Positions 34,465 through 42,892 of a DNA stretch of 64,000 bases are shown here, piece by piece; position 1 is the stretch's first letter; each line of letters opens with the position of its first letter. Origin of the DNA: Bacillaceae bacterium (GTDB taxonomy: Bacteria > Bacillota > Bacilli > Bacillales > Alkalibacillaceae); the NCBI GenBank assembly GCA_017656265.1, contig JACDOD010000002.1, forward strand, positions 124,001 to 188,000, given 5' to 3'. Both the position numbers and the translations under genes were made by a program. Below the pieces are notes generated by a model. It was not told where the DNA came from and did no database searches. It saw only the letters and a program-made list of their open reading frames with translations.

Positions 34465-35699
34465 TAAGACAATTCGCATGCTTCCTTAAAGTATTTCGCC
34501 GCGTCTTTATACTTTCTGTCTTTGTAATATAAATCAGCCAGAAACATTAAGTTTTCCTTTAATTCATCGGCTTCCCCGTTATCAGCAAAAAAAGGAATTA
34601 CCTCATCTTGCAAATAGTTTATCAGTTTTTCTTTGCTGTTTTTTAACTTTAATTTTAATACCGTAAACTTTAGAATAAAACGATCTTTATGATGGGCATC
34701 AGCGATCTTTAACCCTTTATCAATTAAACTGGACAGCTGGTCGTGGTTGCCTTTCATGTCCTGAATTTTTGCCAGGAGGACAAGCGTATTTAATTGTTCT
34801 AATTCGTAAGGCTTGACCTCCAGCGCTTTATTCAGATAAGTTTCAGCACCAGCAATGTCATGATTCAGATATTTTAAATAGCCTAAGTTATGATAAATCC
34901 TGCCTTTCAAGTGTTTGTTCGTCTTTTCAAAATCTGAATGCAGAATCTTCGTGAAATGATTTTCTGCAGCTGTATAGTCTTTTAATAACAATGAATTTAT
35001 GCCTAACAGCAAATGACATTCCTGAATCCTTCTATGATTGATATTCTCCTGATAAAGTTTCAAAGCATCACGTGCGTACAATATGGACTTCGCCGGGTTA
35101 TGCAATCTGCTGTATGTGATAGAAAATAAGTAAAATAACTCAGGATCCATTAAATTCTTCATGTAATCTTCCGCTTTAAGCAAAAAATCCAGTGCGAGGT
35201 TTAGCAGATCTTTCTGGATATGAAAAATTCCTAAAAATTTATAATAGCGGTATTTATGCATATCGTTAAACAAATATTCTTTATCTTTGAGAACGTGAAA
35301 AACGTGTTCTGCTTCTTTTATATTTCGTTTGAACGTAAAATATCGCAGTTCATATAAACGGAAATACATTTGATAAAGGTGTCCGTCCACGTTCTCCGCC
35401 TGCTTTTTAATATCCACATACAGCTGATCAGCTTGATCTGCATCTCTTTCAACTGCAATAGACTTGAGCCATGTCTCCAGGTCCTTCAAAAAGCTCTCAT
35501 GGGGATCGATCATTAATTCGTCTTTCGTTATTCCTAATCGACCACATATACATTCTAATACTTCATCGCTTGGTGTCATATTATTGTTTTCAATCTTGCT
35601 TAAGTAGGTAACAGAGCATATGCCTTTTGCCAGATCCTGCTGCGTCATATTTTGTTTTACACGAAGATCCCTTATCACTTTTCCGATATATTGCGACAT
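34464..35699 (-). CDS. RRNPP-type HTH-TPR transcriptional regulator, second copy
   Basis: 411 residues with an XRE-type helix-turn-helix (RVKQNMTQQDLAKGICSVTYLSKIEN) and then TPR helices to the end (HDIAGAETYLNKALEV, RKYKDAAKYFKEACE). The HTH is very like that of the 6.4-kb regulator (GICSxxYLSKxEN is shared), so they are paralogues. ATG 35699 follows GAGGGG. No convincing exported-peptide gene lies next to it, so it is either an orphan receptor or senses another peptide. It lies 32 bp after ykqA on the same strand. Confidence 0.85.
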   Translation of the reverse strand: MSQYIGKVIRDLRVKQNMTQQDLAKGICSVTYLSKIENNNMTPSDEVLECICGRLGITKDELMIDPHESFLKDLETWLKSIAVERDADQADQLYVDIKKQAENVDGHLYQMYFRLYELRYFTFKRNIKEAEHVFHVLKDKEYLFNDMHKYRYYKFLGIFHIQKDLLNLALDFLLKAEDYMKNLMDPELFYLFSITYSRLHNPAKSILYARDALKLYQENINHRRIQECHLLLGINSLLLKDYTAAENHFTKILHSDFEKTNKHLKGRIYHNLGYLKYLNHDIAGAETYLNKALEVKPYELEQLNTLVLLAKIQDMKGNHDQLSSLIDKGLKIADAHHKDRFILKFTVLKLKLKNSKEKLINYLQDEVIPFFADNGEADELKENLMFLADLYYKDRKYKDAAKYFKEACELS

Positions 35700-35734
35700 C
35701 ACATTCCCCTCAATTCTAAAACTTGTGCAAGGAT

Positions 35735-36625
35735 TTATGCTTTTTCACGGATGAATGACTTCATTTCTTCCAGCTTAAATTCGTGAATAAACTTATGCTG
35801 TAATTGATTCAAATAGCTTTTACTTACCATTCCCCTGGCTCCCCGATAGATTTCCCTCGCATAATGAAAGGGAGGAGCGAGGTCTTCCTTTTTATCGATA
35901 ACCGAAAACGTAAGAACATCCCTTAACTTCTTTCCGTTACAGTCGATATCAACAAAAGCAGTACGGTAAATCCCATGATGAACGCCTTCTCTTTCAAATA
36001 AATAGTTAATGGCTTCAAAGGGGAGTCTGTAAATAATGCCTTCTACCACTCCACCGGTTTCTTTAATATCTGCTCTTCCGCCATCACTCAGATGGTAGGA
36101 GAAAGCCAGTGAGTAGTTTTCTAGCACTCCCCGCCCCAGGATATCCTGAAAATAATGATCCACTCCTGCCTTTTGAAATCGCTCATGATCCATACATGAT
36201 CCATAGGCGAAATAATAAAACGGCTGTTCTTTGTTCAGGAACTGATCTACTTTCCAGTCTCCATGCAGTACAGGTACCGTTAATATTTTTTCATGATTGG
36301 GGTGAATAACATAAACATAAGCATTAATAGTTTGTTCATCTGTGTGCACCTTTTGAATCGTTCGATCGTAAAGATTATCTCCTTTTTCACCGTAATAGCC
36401 TTCAAGTTCATCCAGTTTTTCCAGCTGTTTTTCACTAACTGCATACAGTTCACCATAGACCCGGGCTGCAGCTGACGGCTTTAATGCCGGGTAATCATGA
36501 ATGGTCCTGTACAGGTTGCCAAAAGTCCACGCCTGCTCAGCAACCAGTTCTGCCCCATCTAAGAAGTGAGCATTAGGTTCGTTTTTTCTAAGCGTGCCGT
36601 ACACAAAGACAAGGTATTGACTCAT
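35735..36625 (-). CDS. ykqA: Two-domain gamma-glutamylcyclotransferase-like protein (YkqA)
   Basis: 296 residues with two cyclotransferase-fold domains: the first starts FVYGTLRKNEPNAHFL (YGTL motif, catalytic-type E in LDELEGYYG), the second starts FYYFAYGSCMDHERF. This tandem arrangement is that of Bacillus YkqA, whose exact substrate is unknown; the fold generally cyclises gamma-glutamyl amines. AAGGGGG precedes the ATG. It is probably cotranscribed with the regulator that follows. Confidence 0.8.
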   Translation of the reverse strand: MSQYLVFVYGTLRKNEPNAHFLDGAELVAEQAWTFGNLYRTIHDYPALKPSAAARVYGELYAVSEKQLEKLDELEGYYGEKGDNLYDRTIQKVHTDEQTINAYVYVIHPNHEKILTVPVLHGDWKVDQFLNKEQPFYYFAYGSCMDHERFQKAGVDHYFQDILGRGVLENYSLAFSYHLSDGGRADIKETGGVVEGIIYRLPFEAINYLFEREGVHHGIYRTAFVDIDCNGKKLRDVLTFSVIDKKEDLAPPFHYAREIYRGARGMVSKSYLNQLQHKFIHEFKLEEMKSFIREKA

Positions 36626-36780
36626 AGGAGAAAAGCCCCCTTTTTATTAAACAGTATAGCATGTTGTTAAAAAAGGGATAGAAAACATTTACAAAAATAA
36701 CAAAAAAGTATAAAATATAAAATGATTTTTAATTTAATAGAATTTTTTGAAGAAAAAGGCAAAATTTGTGCAAAAAAAAG

Positions 36781-36885
36781 AGAAAGATCTCTTAGAAGAT
36801 AGAGAGAGGAGAAAGGTTTATCGGGCTATGATAAACGTATATATTGAAAGGGGTATTTACTCTCTATCTTCTTTTAGATCTTTCT
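36781..36885. repeat. Long imperfect inverted repeat with inner hairpin
   Basis: Arms of 26 bp, AGAAAGATCT-CTT-AGAAGATAGAGAG and the reverse complement of AGAAAGATCT-AAA-AGAAGATAGAGAG, match at 23 of 26 positions around a 53-bp loop. The loop holds a second perfect 7-bp hairpin (GTTTATC / GATAAAC). The right arm encodes the C terminus of the small leftward ORF. No transposase or target duplication is seen. It could be an RNA structure, a MITE-like remnant or an inverted duplication of the small ORF end. Confidence 0.6.
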
Positions 36886-36991
36886 TCATTTTCAAATGGC
36901 GGTCTAACTCTTTAATCAAGGCGTCAATTTCTTTTTTCGTAATAGGCTTCTGGGCGTTTTTCGTACCATCCACCCATGTAACACCTCCCAT
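36857..36991 (-). CDS. Candidate small basic ORF, possibly frameshifted
   Basis: 44 codons in the frame MGGVTWVDGTKNAQKPITKK then EIDALIKELDRHLKMKKDLK-EDRE; the C-terminal half is a convincing charged helix. The best ribosome binding site, GGGAGG, serves instead an ATG at 36977 in another frame, MGGWYEKRPEAYYEKRN, 17 residues and then a stop. That frame also looks protein-like. The two meet at an A6 run, so either a base change broke one gene or ribosomes shift frame here. A TATAAT-like box lies 20-30 bp upstream. I do not recognise the product. Confidence 0.35.
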   Translation of the reverse strand: MGGVTWVDGTKNAQKPITKKEIDALIKELDRHLKMKKDLKEDRE

Positions 36992-37136
36992 TCCCTGCGT
37001 TGCCTTAATTATAATACAAGGGAATAAGGAAGGATACACCTTTCGACAAAAACAAAACATAGGTGTTTTTAAGGACTTTTTTTTGCTCTTAACAAAGGAC
37101 TTTTTGCCTGTAGACAAAAAATATCGGAAGGATGGG

Positions 37137-37170
37137 CAAAAAAATAACCTGCTTATAAAAAAGCAGGTTT
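37137..37170 (-). terminator. Terminator after the duplicated-peptide gene
   Basis: Stem AACCTGCTT / AAGCAGGTT with a 6-nt loop; on the leftward strand it is followed by TATTTTTTT. It lies 7 bp past the peptide gene stop. Confidence 0.85.
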
Positions 37171-37176
37171 TAGTTT

Positions 37177-37368
37177 TTATAGATCTCCAAGATGAATAGA
37201 GTTGATTCCACCGACGTTACCTTCATCTGCTGCAATATAATTTAGATCGCCAATAGAATTGATTCCACCAACATTCCCCTCGTCAGCTGCAAATGGATTT
37301 AAGCCTCCAAGAGAAAAAATAAATAAACCACCAACTAATAATGAAGTTGCAAGTAATTTCTTTTTCAT
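37177..37368 (-). CDS. Secreted signalling peptide precursor with two copies of one peptide
   Basis: 63 residues: basic N terminus and hydrophobic export signal (MKKKLLATSLLVGGLFIFSL), then two copies of AADEGNVGGINSI, at about residues 27-39 and 46-58, each followed by a short segment with G-D-L. The copies are identical in protein but differ at 7 of 13 codons, all synonymous (GAC/GAT, GAG/GAA, GGG/GGT, AAT/AAC and so on), so the repeat is old and under selection for its amino acids. A GGAGG site precedes the ATG. It lies 51 bp downstream of an HTH-TPR regulator, the usual place for its pheromone; a TATAAT box at 37412-37417 could give it its own promoter. Confidence 0.85.
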   Translation of the reverse strand: MKKKLLATSLLVGGLFIFSLGGLNPFAADEGNVGGINSIGDLNYIAADEGNVGGINSIHLGDL

Positions 37369-37419
37369 TATTTATAAACCTCCTTAATATTATTTATATT
37401 ATTTTAAAATAATTATAAC

Positions 37420-38691
37420 CTAATCAAGTATGTTTTTGTAAAATTCTACCTGTTTTTTATAATGGAATGCTGCCAATTTATATTTTCTATTTTTAAAATA
37501 AAATTCTGCCAAAATTTCATGAAGTTCTTTTAAATGAATATAATCTTTATGCTTTTCAAAAAATATAATTGAGTTATTAAGATGTTCAACAAAACCTTTA
37601 TAGTCACCTTTGTGTTTTGAAATTTTTGCTTTTAAAATATTTAATAATTGATAATCTTTCTCTTCTTTACAATATATATAAGCCTCATTTATAAGTTCTT
37701 GAGCCTCTTCATATCTTTTCTGGAATAAGTAACAACCTATCATTGAATAATATGATGAGACTATAAATTTTTTACTATGGTTAATTTTTAATTCTATAGA
37801 TTTTTTAAAGTAATAAATTGCTTTATCGAAATCTTTATAATCTTTATATACTAAACCAAAATTGTGATAAACTTGCTCTTTTAATGTAATTAAATTTTTC
37901 AAATCTGCAATTTCTTCAGATTTTTTTAATAGTTTTAATGAATCTTCAAACTGTTTTTTTTCCCAATAAAGTACTCCAAGTAAATTGTATGTAACTGCTA
38001 GTTTGCTCCATTGGTGTTGAATTAATTGTAATTCAATAGCTTTATTTGCATAAGTGATGGCTTCAAAAATTTGTTTCTTTTTGTAATTGATTAGTGCCAG
38101 ATTATATAGAATAGATGCTTTTATATAGTTGTTACTGATGTAATCCAGCATTTTGTCAAAGTAATAGAAGCTATTTGAGAAGTTGTTATTCATGAAATGA
38201 TAAAGACCGAAATAGTAATAATAACATTCCTGTAAAAAAGGATTATATTGATGAATAGTTTCATCATCTAAATATCCAGTGATATAAAGACCATGGACCT
38301 TTTCAACTTCATCAATATTATTTAATTTCAAATAATAACTTCCCAGCAATAAATAGTACAAGCACTCTAAATAAATATTATGGATAGGGAATTCATAGTT
38401 TTCATGAAGTTTTTCCAGCTGTTGTTTTGCCTGGTCGATATCCAGGATGATGTTTTCTTTCCAGGCGATGAGTTCGTTATAGAGTTCTTGATCCAGATCT
38501 TCATAGTCGGTTAAGTATTCTTTTTTTACACCGAGCTTTTTCGCAAATAATTCAAGGATGTCTTTCGAAGGCAGGTATCTTCCTGCTTCGATATTGCTCA
38601 AGTGTGTAGGAGATATAATCCCTTTGCTTAATTCTGTTTGTGAAAAACCTTTTTCATGCCTTAATATGCTAATTCTTTTTCCGATATGCAA
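37420..38691 (-). CDS. RRNPP-type HTH-TPR regulator, third copy, paired with the duplicated peptide
   Basis: 423 residues; TTG start after GGAAGTGA. N-terminal XRE-type helix-turn-helix (RHEKGFSQTELSKGIISPTHLSNIEAG), then TPR repeats through to the C terminus (KDFDKAIYYFKKSIEL, YEEAQELINEAYIYCK, RKYKLAAFHYKKQVEF). Base composition is more AT-rich than its neighbours, with many AAT, ATA and TTA codons, which may show a different origin. It resembles NprR/PlcR in size and order and should respond to the peptide encoded next to it. Its DNA targets are unknown. Confidence 0.85.
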   Translation of the reverse strand: MHIGKRISILRHEKGFSQTELSKGIISPTHLSNIEAGRYLPSKDILELFAKKLGVKKEYLTDYEDLDQELYNELIAWKENIILDIDQAKQQLEKLHENYEFPIHNIYLECLYYLLLGSYYLKLNNIDEVEKVHGLYITGYLDDETIHQYNPFLQECYYYYFGLYHFMNNNFSNSFYYFDKMLDYISNNYIKASILYNLALINYKKKQIFEAITYANKAIELQLIQHQWSKLAVTYNLLGVLYWEKKQFEDSLKLLKKSEEIADLKNLITLKEQVYHNFGLVYKDYKDFDKAIYYFKKSIELKINHSKKFIVSSYYSMIGCYLFQKRYEEAQELINEAYIYCKEEKDYQLLNILKAKISKHKGDYKGFVEHLNNSIIFFEKHKDYIHLKELHEILAEFYFKNRKYKLAAFHYKKQVEFYKNILD

Positions 38692-38858
38692 TCTGTATCA
38701 CTTCCAACTATATATAATTTGTAAGTTTCTTTCAATTTCCTATTATACAAAATCATGCCTGATTTTCATAAGGCGAAACCATTTTTATAATCATTTTCTA
38801 TGGATATATTGCTCTATTGCAAAAGAAAAGGAAATTACATTTAAAAAATCGACAGTTT

Positions 38859-40196
38859 TTAAGAAACTTTTGTTTTGGGATTTTTTATTTTTTCATAAGA
38901 ACGATGAGCGAAAAACCCGTAAAATCCCCCAGTTAAGACAAAAGTAACTAACCCTGGAGAATAAGTATCGGGAATTGCAAAATATAAAAATGCTCCTAAT
39001 ATAACGTGTAGAATAGCGACAGGATTGATCGTTAACGTGACTAATTTCCTTTCATCATCCAGTAAGTGCCTTTTTTTAACCCATAAGTAATCCACAACGA
39101 TGACTGCTGAAATAGGTATAATGAGACCTCCTAAGTAGGAAATGAAATTTTCAGCCTCCTGAACTAGGTGTGGAAACGTACTGAGGGTAATTCCAATGAT
39201 TCCAAACGTAACCGCGGCACGTATTCTTCCCAGTCTGGGAATGCTGTTTAACAGACTGAAGCTGCCTGTATAGGCATTACTTAAATTAATGGAAACCATG
39301 GAAAGAATCGCACTGATGATAATGATGAATGCCAGCCACGGAGAATCAGTCAGCCGGCTGGCGCTGATGAATGGGTTAACATCAGACAATAATCCAGCGC
39401 TCATTGCACCAAGAATGGCTGTCATCATAAACCCCATTAAATTTCCGGTGTAAAGCCCCCAGAAACCGTGTTTTGTGGTTTTAGCATACCGGGTGAGGTC
39501 AGCAGAGGCACTTACACCTGAAACATATTGGATAAAGACCAGGCTTGCATAAAAGATACTGGTTGATAAGGAAAACTCTCCTTTTGTAACTAATTGCCCC
39601 ACGCCTCCCCCGGATTTTAGATTTTGTATAAGCAAAACCAGCATAATTCCCTGTCCCAGCAGAAGAATTGGCAGAAACCGCCTGGTAGTTTGTTTGACTG
39701 CATCAAAACCGATGACGGATAAAATGGACATCATTAGGGCCAGAAAGATGGCTGTCCAGGTAAATGAAATCTGTAAATGGAAGAAGCGTTCCAGCAGTTC
39801 CAGGACTACGTAGGTACCGCCAATGGTCTGAACACTGAACCAGTACATGGATGTAATGGATCTGACTGGTGAAGAGATCCACTGGGCCCCCTTCGTTCCA
39901 AAGATGGAACGGATGGCGAATTGAGCAGGTATGCCATATTTTGATCCAGGTTCAGACAAAAAGGAAACAAACAAAAAAGCAGCCCCAGCCCCAACTATAG
40001 TTGTCATGATTGCCGCTAAAATGGGAAGGCCGCCTTCGATCACTGCCAGGGCAGGGACTAAAAAATTCCCGGCGTTTACGGAAAAGGAAGCCTGGATAAT
40101 GGCATAGTCATACCATTTTGTTTGCCTGAGATGCTCAGGTACAGGGTCTAATCCAAATCTTTCAACCGCTACTCTTCTTTTCTCTGTCTGCTGCAT
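38859..40196 (-). CDS. NCS1-family purine/cytosine permease
   Basis: About 445 residues with 12 membrane segments. The hydrophilic N terminus (FGLDPVPEHLRQTKWYDYAI) and the first helix region with FSVNAGNFLVPALAV are typical of the CodB-like branch of NCS1 nucleobase:cation symporters. Substrate could be cytosine or another purine/pyrimidine-like compound. I chose ATG 40196, preceded by GAAGGAAAG; the ORF-track start adds 38 unlikely residues. It is divergent from the flavin reductase gene. Confidence 0.85.
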   Translation of the reverse strand: MQQTEKRRVAVERFGLDPVPEHLRQTKWYDYAIIQASFSVNAGNFLVPALAVIEGGLPILAAIMTTIVGAGAAFLFVSFLSEPGSKYGIPAQFAIRSIFGTKGAQWISSPVRSITSMYWFSVQTIGGTYVVLELLERFFHLQISFTWTAIFLALMMSILSVIGFDAVKQTTRRFLPILLLGQGIMLVLLIQNLKSGGGVGQLVTKGEFSLSTSIFYASLVFIQYVSGVSASADLTRYAKTTKHGFWGLYTGNLMGFMMTAILGAMSAGLLSDVNPFISASRLTDSPWLAFIIIISAILSMVSINLSNAYTGSFSLLNSIPRLGRIRAAVTFGIIGITLSTFPHLVQEAENFISYLGGLIIPISAVIVVDYLWVKKRHLLDDERKLVTLTINPVAILHVILGAFLYFAIPDTYSPGLVTFVLTGGFYGFFAHRSYEKIKNPKTKVS

Positions 40197-40413
40197 ATTC
40201 AGCTTTCCTTCTTTCACCATGATTGTAAAAACTAAAAATTGATATTCTGAAAATTTTTCCGATATGAATGATAGGTTAAGTTCATTATAGCGGATAAGAG
40301 CATGAACCACACTTGTTATGTATGCTTATGAATGGAAATGATTCGAAGGTATTGTGGACATTTTGTCACACGTAGTTTATAAATATAACAGATTATGCAT
40401 ATGGAGGAAAAAG

Positions 40414-40983
40414 ATGAGACAGCCAACAGATCAAATGGTTATGCACAGTTATCCTGGCATGGTGGCTTTAGTAACAGTTGCATACCAGGGGGAGAAAAAT
40501 ATTATGGCCGCTGGATGGCATTCGTATATCTCTATGGATCCACCGATTTATGGGGTTGCGATCGGAAGGGAACGGTACACGTATGAGCTGGTAAAGAATG
40601 CAGGAAGCTTTGCCATTAATTTTCTGCCTTATGAACAGGCGGGGTTTATTCAAAAGACGGGTGTTTATTCAGGAAGAGATATAAATAAGTTTGATCTTGG
40701 AGAAGGGTCTTATGATCAGGGGATAAAAATCGATGCCCCCATATTGCATGATGCTTATGTTGCCTATGAGTGCAGGACAATAGATGTGAATGCTTATGGG
40801 GATCACGATTGGTTTGTAGGTGAAATTGTTCAATTTTACCGGGATGAAAATTTATTCACCGAAAATGGATTGCCTGATTTTCAAAAGCTCCAGATCCCCC
40901 TATACCTTGGACGAAGCACATATACCCGAGTGGACCGAAACAGTCTGTTTAAAGATTTTGCAATAAAAACACATAAAAAATAG
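40414..40983 (+). CDS. Flavin reductase-like domain protein
   Basis: 189 residues with the FMN-binding split-barrel (flavin_reduct) signature: VALVTVAYQGEKNIMAAGWHSYISMDPPIYGVAIG, then the FAINFLPYE motif and the ECRTIDVNAYGDHDWFVGEIV strand. It should bind FMN and may reduce flavin for a partner oxygenase, though no partner is nearby. ATG 40414 follows GGAGG; the ORF-track start is a TTG without a site. Divergent from the NCS1 permease, perhaps the same degradation pathway. Confidence 0.8.
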   Translation: MRQPTDQMVMHSYPGMVALVTVAYQGEKNIMAAGWHSYISMDPPIYGVAIGRERYTYELVKNAGSFAINFLPYEQAGFIQKTGVYSGRDINKFDLGEGSYDQGIKIDAPILHDAYVAYECRTIDVNAYGDHDWFVGEIVQFYRDENLFTENGLPDFQKLQIPLYLGRSTYTRVDRNSLFKDFAIKTHKK

Positions 40984-41095
40984 TGAAAATAAGTACTTTT
41001 GTTGAAATTTGAAACATAAGGAAGTTTATTTGCGTTATACTGAAATAAATATCTTAGATGACGAGAAAACGTTTTCTTGTATAGGAGGATTAAGG

Positions 41096-42832
41096 ATGGC
41101 TAAAGCTTTACAGAACAAAAGCAAGAACCAGAACGAATGGAATCGGCTGCAGGAAAAATTAAAATTCCTCGAACTGTCGGATTCGAAGGAAGATATTGCA
41201 AGTTTAAAAGAGGTTTATCTGGAATACCATCAGCAAATTCTGGATGAGTTTTATTCCAGGCTTCACACAATTCCAGAGTTAGATCGGCTTATTCGGGAGA
41301 ATTCACGTGATGAGGCTTTAAAAAAGACGTTTCATCAATACATGCTCAGCCTGTTAAATGATCAGATTGATGTTAATTATGTGAATCAGCGCAGAGCTAT
41401 AGCAGAAGCTCATGCGCGTATTGGGCTGACTCCTGATCGGATGATTGGTGCCTATGGACACTTGAATCAATTATTTATGTCCTATGTGGTGAAAAAGTTA
41501 AGAAGAAAACCGAAAAAGCTAAGTCAGGCGATCATCACATATAATAACCTGATTTCACTTGACCAGCAGATTGTCGTCGAAACGTATATTGAATTGCTGG
41601 CGAAAGATTTTGTGTCCGGCTTGTCTAATATTATTTCGTACAACGTGAACATTAATGAAATTAATCATCTAATAAACTACCAGGAACAGCAGCGGAATGA
41701 GACCCAGTCTGTGAGTTCTTCCATGCAGGAATTGAGTACGAGTATTGAAGAGGTAGCGAAGACAGTGGCTGAATCTACTGAGAACCTGCAGGACAACTTG
41801 CATCATTTGGATGAAGGGATTCAGAACCTTTCGGAAGTAACCAAATTTTTAAAAGAAGTTGACGAAGGAAGCCGAAAAATCTCGGAACATGCCAGCGAAC
41901 TGACCAATCGAGTAAAAAATATGGAAAAAGTGATGGAGTTAATTAAGGATATTGCGGAACAGACTAATTTGCTGGCACTGAACGCATCCATTGAAGCAGC
42001 CCGGGCAGGGGAGCACGGCCGGGGGTTTGCTGTGGTTGCTGATGAGGTACGCAAACTTGCGGATCATACAACGGATTCCGTTGAGTCCATTGAGCAAGAT
42101 ATGGCGAACTTAAATGGAATTACAAGCTCCATTGTCAACGTTATTGATGAATCATTTAAGCAAATTCACCATTCCCGAAGTGATCTGGAAAACGTGACTG
42201 GTAATTTATCAGATATGAATGAGTCCCTGCAGGAACTGGGACAGCATTTTGAAGGAATTTCAGCGATAACGGAGGAGCAGGCTGCGACCACCAGTGAAAT
42301 TTCGGATCGAAACCAGCGAATTTCAGATCTCGTAGAAGGTGGAGATGAAGTCATTCGCCGGACTGGACAGGCTGTTTATGATCTCAGTAAGTTGATTGAT
42401 GACCATCGCAGAAAAGCAATTTCGAAAAACGTCATATTAAGCCAGGAGGATGTCATTCAGTTAGCGATAACGGATCATCTGCTGTGGAGTTGGAAAATTT
42501 ACAACCTTATTCTTGAGTTTGAACAAATTGAAGAACATGAGGTATCCTCCTATAAGGAATGCCGTCTTGGTAAATGGTATTATGGTCCGATGAGAGAAGC
42601 GTTTGCCCATTCTCAGACATACAAAGAAATCGAGCCTCTTCATATCCGCGTGCATGAACTGGCAAGAGAGGCAGTCAGAGCTGTTAACAATGATCAAAAG
42701 GGTTATGCGAATGAATGTTTAGATGAGCTTCGCCAGGTGTCCAGCGAATTAATCACAAAACTGGAGACGCTAAGAGAATCTATTATTAATCATAAGAAAA
42801 AAACACGGGCGTCTGTGAAAAAGGAACAGTAA
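41096..42832 (+). CDS. Globin-coupled methyl-accepting chemotaxis protein (HemAT-like) with CZB domain
   Basis: 578 residues, no membrane segment. The N-terminal protoglobin domain (about 20-175) keeps the proximal heme histidine H106 in [17 protein letters not shown] signalling domain follows with the highly conserved hairpin [20 protein letters not shown]. The C terminus is a CZB zinc-binding domain ([32 protein letters not shown]). It should sense oxygen, and zinc or oxidant through CZB, and control CheA in aerotaxis. ATG 41096 sits 7 nt after AGGAGG. HemAT of B. subtilis lacks a CZB domain, so this fusion is notable. Confidence 0.85.
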   Translation: MAKALQNKSKNQNEWNRLQEKLKFLELSDSKEDIASLKEVYLEYHQQILDEFYSRLHTIPELDRLIRENSRDEALKKTFHQYMLSLLNDQIDVNYVNQRRAIAEAHARIGLTPDRMIGAYGHLNQLFMSYVVKKLRRKPKKLSQAIITYNNLISLDQQIVVETYIELLAKDFVSGLSNIISYNVNINEINHLINYQEQQRNETQSVSSSMQELSTSIEEVAKTVAESTENLQDNLHHLDEGIQNLSEVTKFLKEVDEGSRKISEHASELTNRVKNMEKVMELIKDIAEQTNLLALNASIEAARAGEHGRGFAVVADEVRKLADHTTDSVESIEQDMANLNGITSSIVNVIDESFKQIHHSRSDLENVTGNLSDMNESLQELGQHFEGISAITEEQAATTSEISDRNQRISDLVEGGDEVIRRTGQAVYDLSKLIDDHRRKAISKNVILSQEDVIQLAITDHLLWSWKIYNLILEFEQIEEHEVSSYKECRLGKWYYGPMREAFAHSQTYKEIEPLHIRVHELAREAVRAVNNDQKGYANECLDELRQVSSELITKLETLRESIINHKKKTRASVKKEQ

Positions 42833-42841
42833 GGAAGACTC

Positions 42842-42885
42842 CCCCTGTCTGGAAGTGTGTGTCAGACAGGGGATTGTTTTTTATT
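42842..42885. terminator. Bidirectional terminator
   Basis: 10-bp perfect stem CCCCTGTCTG / CAGACAGGGG with an 11-nt loop followed by ATTGTTTTTTATT, between convergent genes. Confidence 0.9.
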
Positions 42886-42892
42886 GTACTGC

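Noticed and set aside
37050-37110. Direct repeat AAGGACTTTTT
   Set aside because: Two short copies in an A/T-rich stretch; too short to separate from chance and no context suggests a function.
36747-37199. Rightward 150-residue ORF
   Set aside because: It begins at a TTG with no site, is antisense to the small ORF, the terminator and the end of the peptide gene, and its composition is that of reversed AT-rich sequence.
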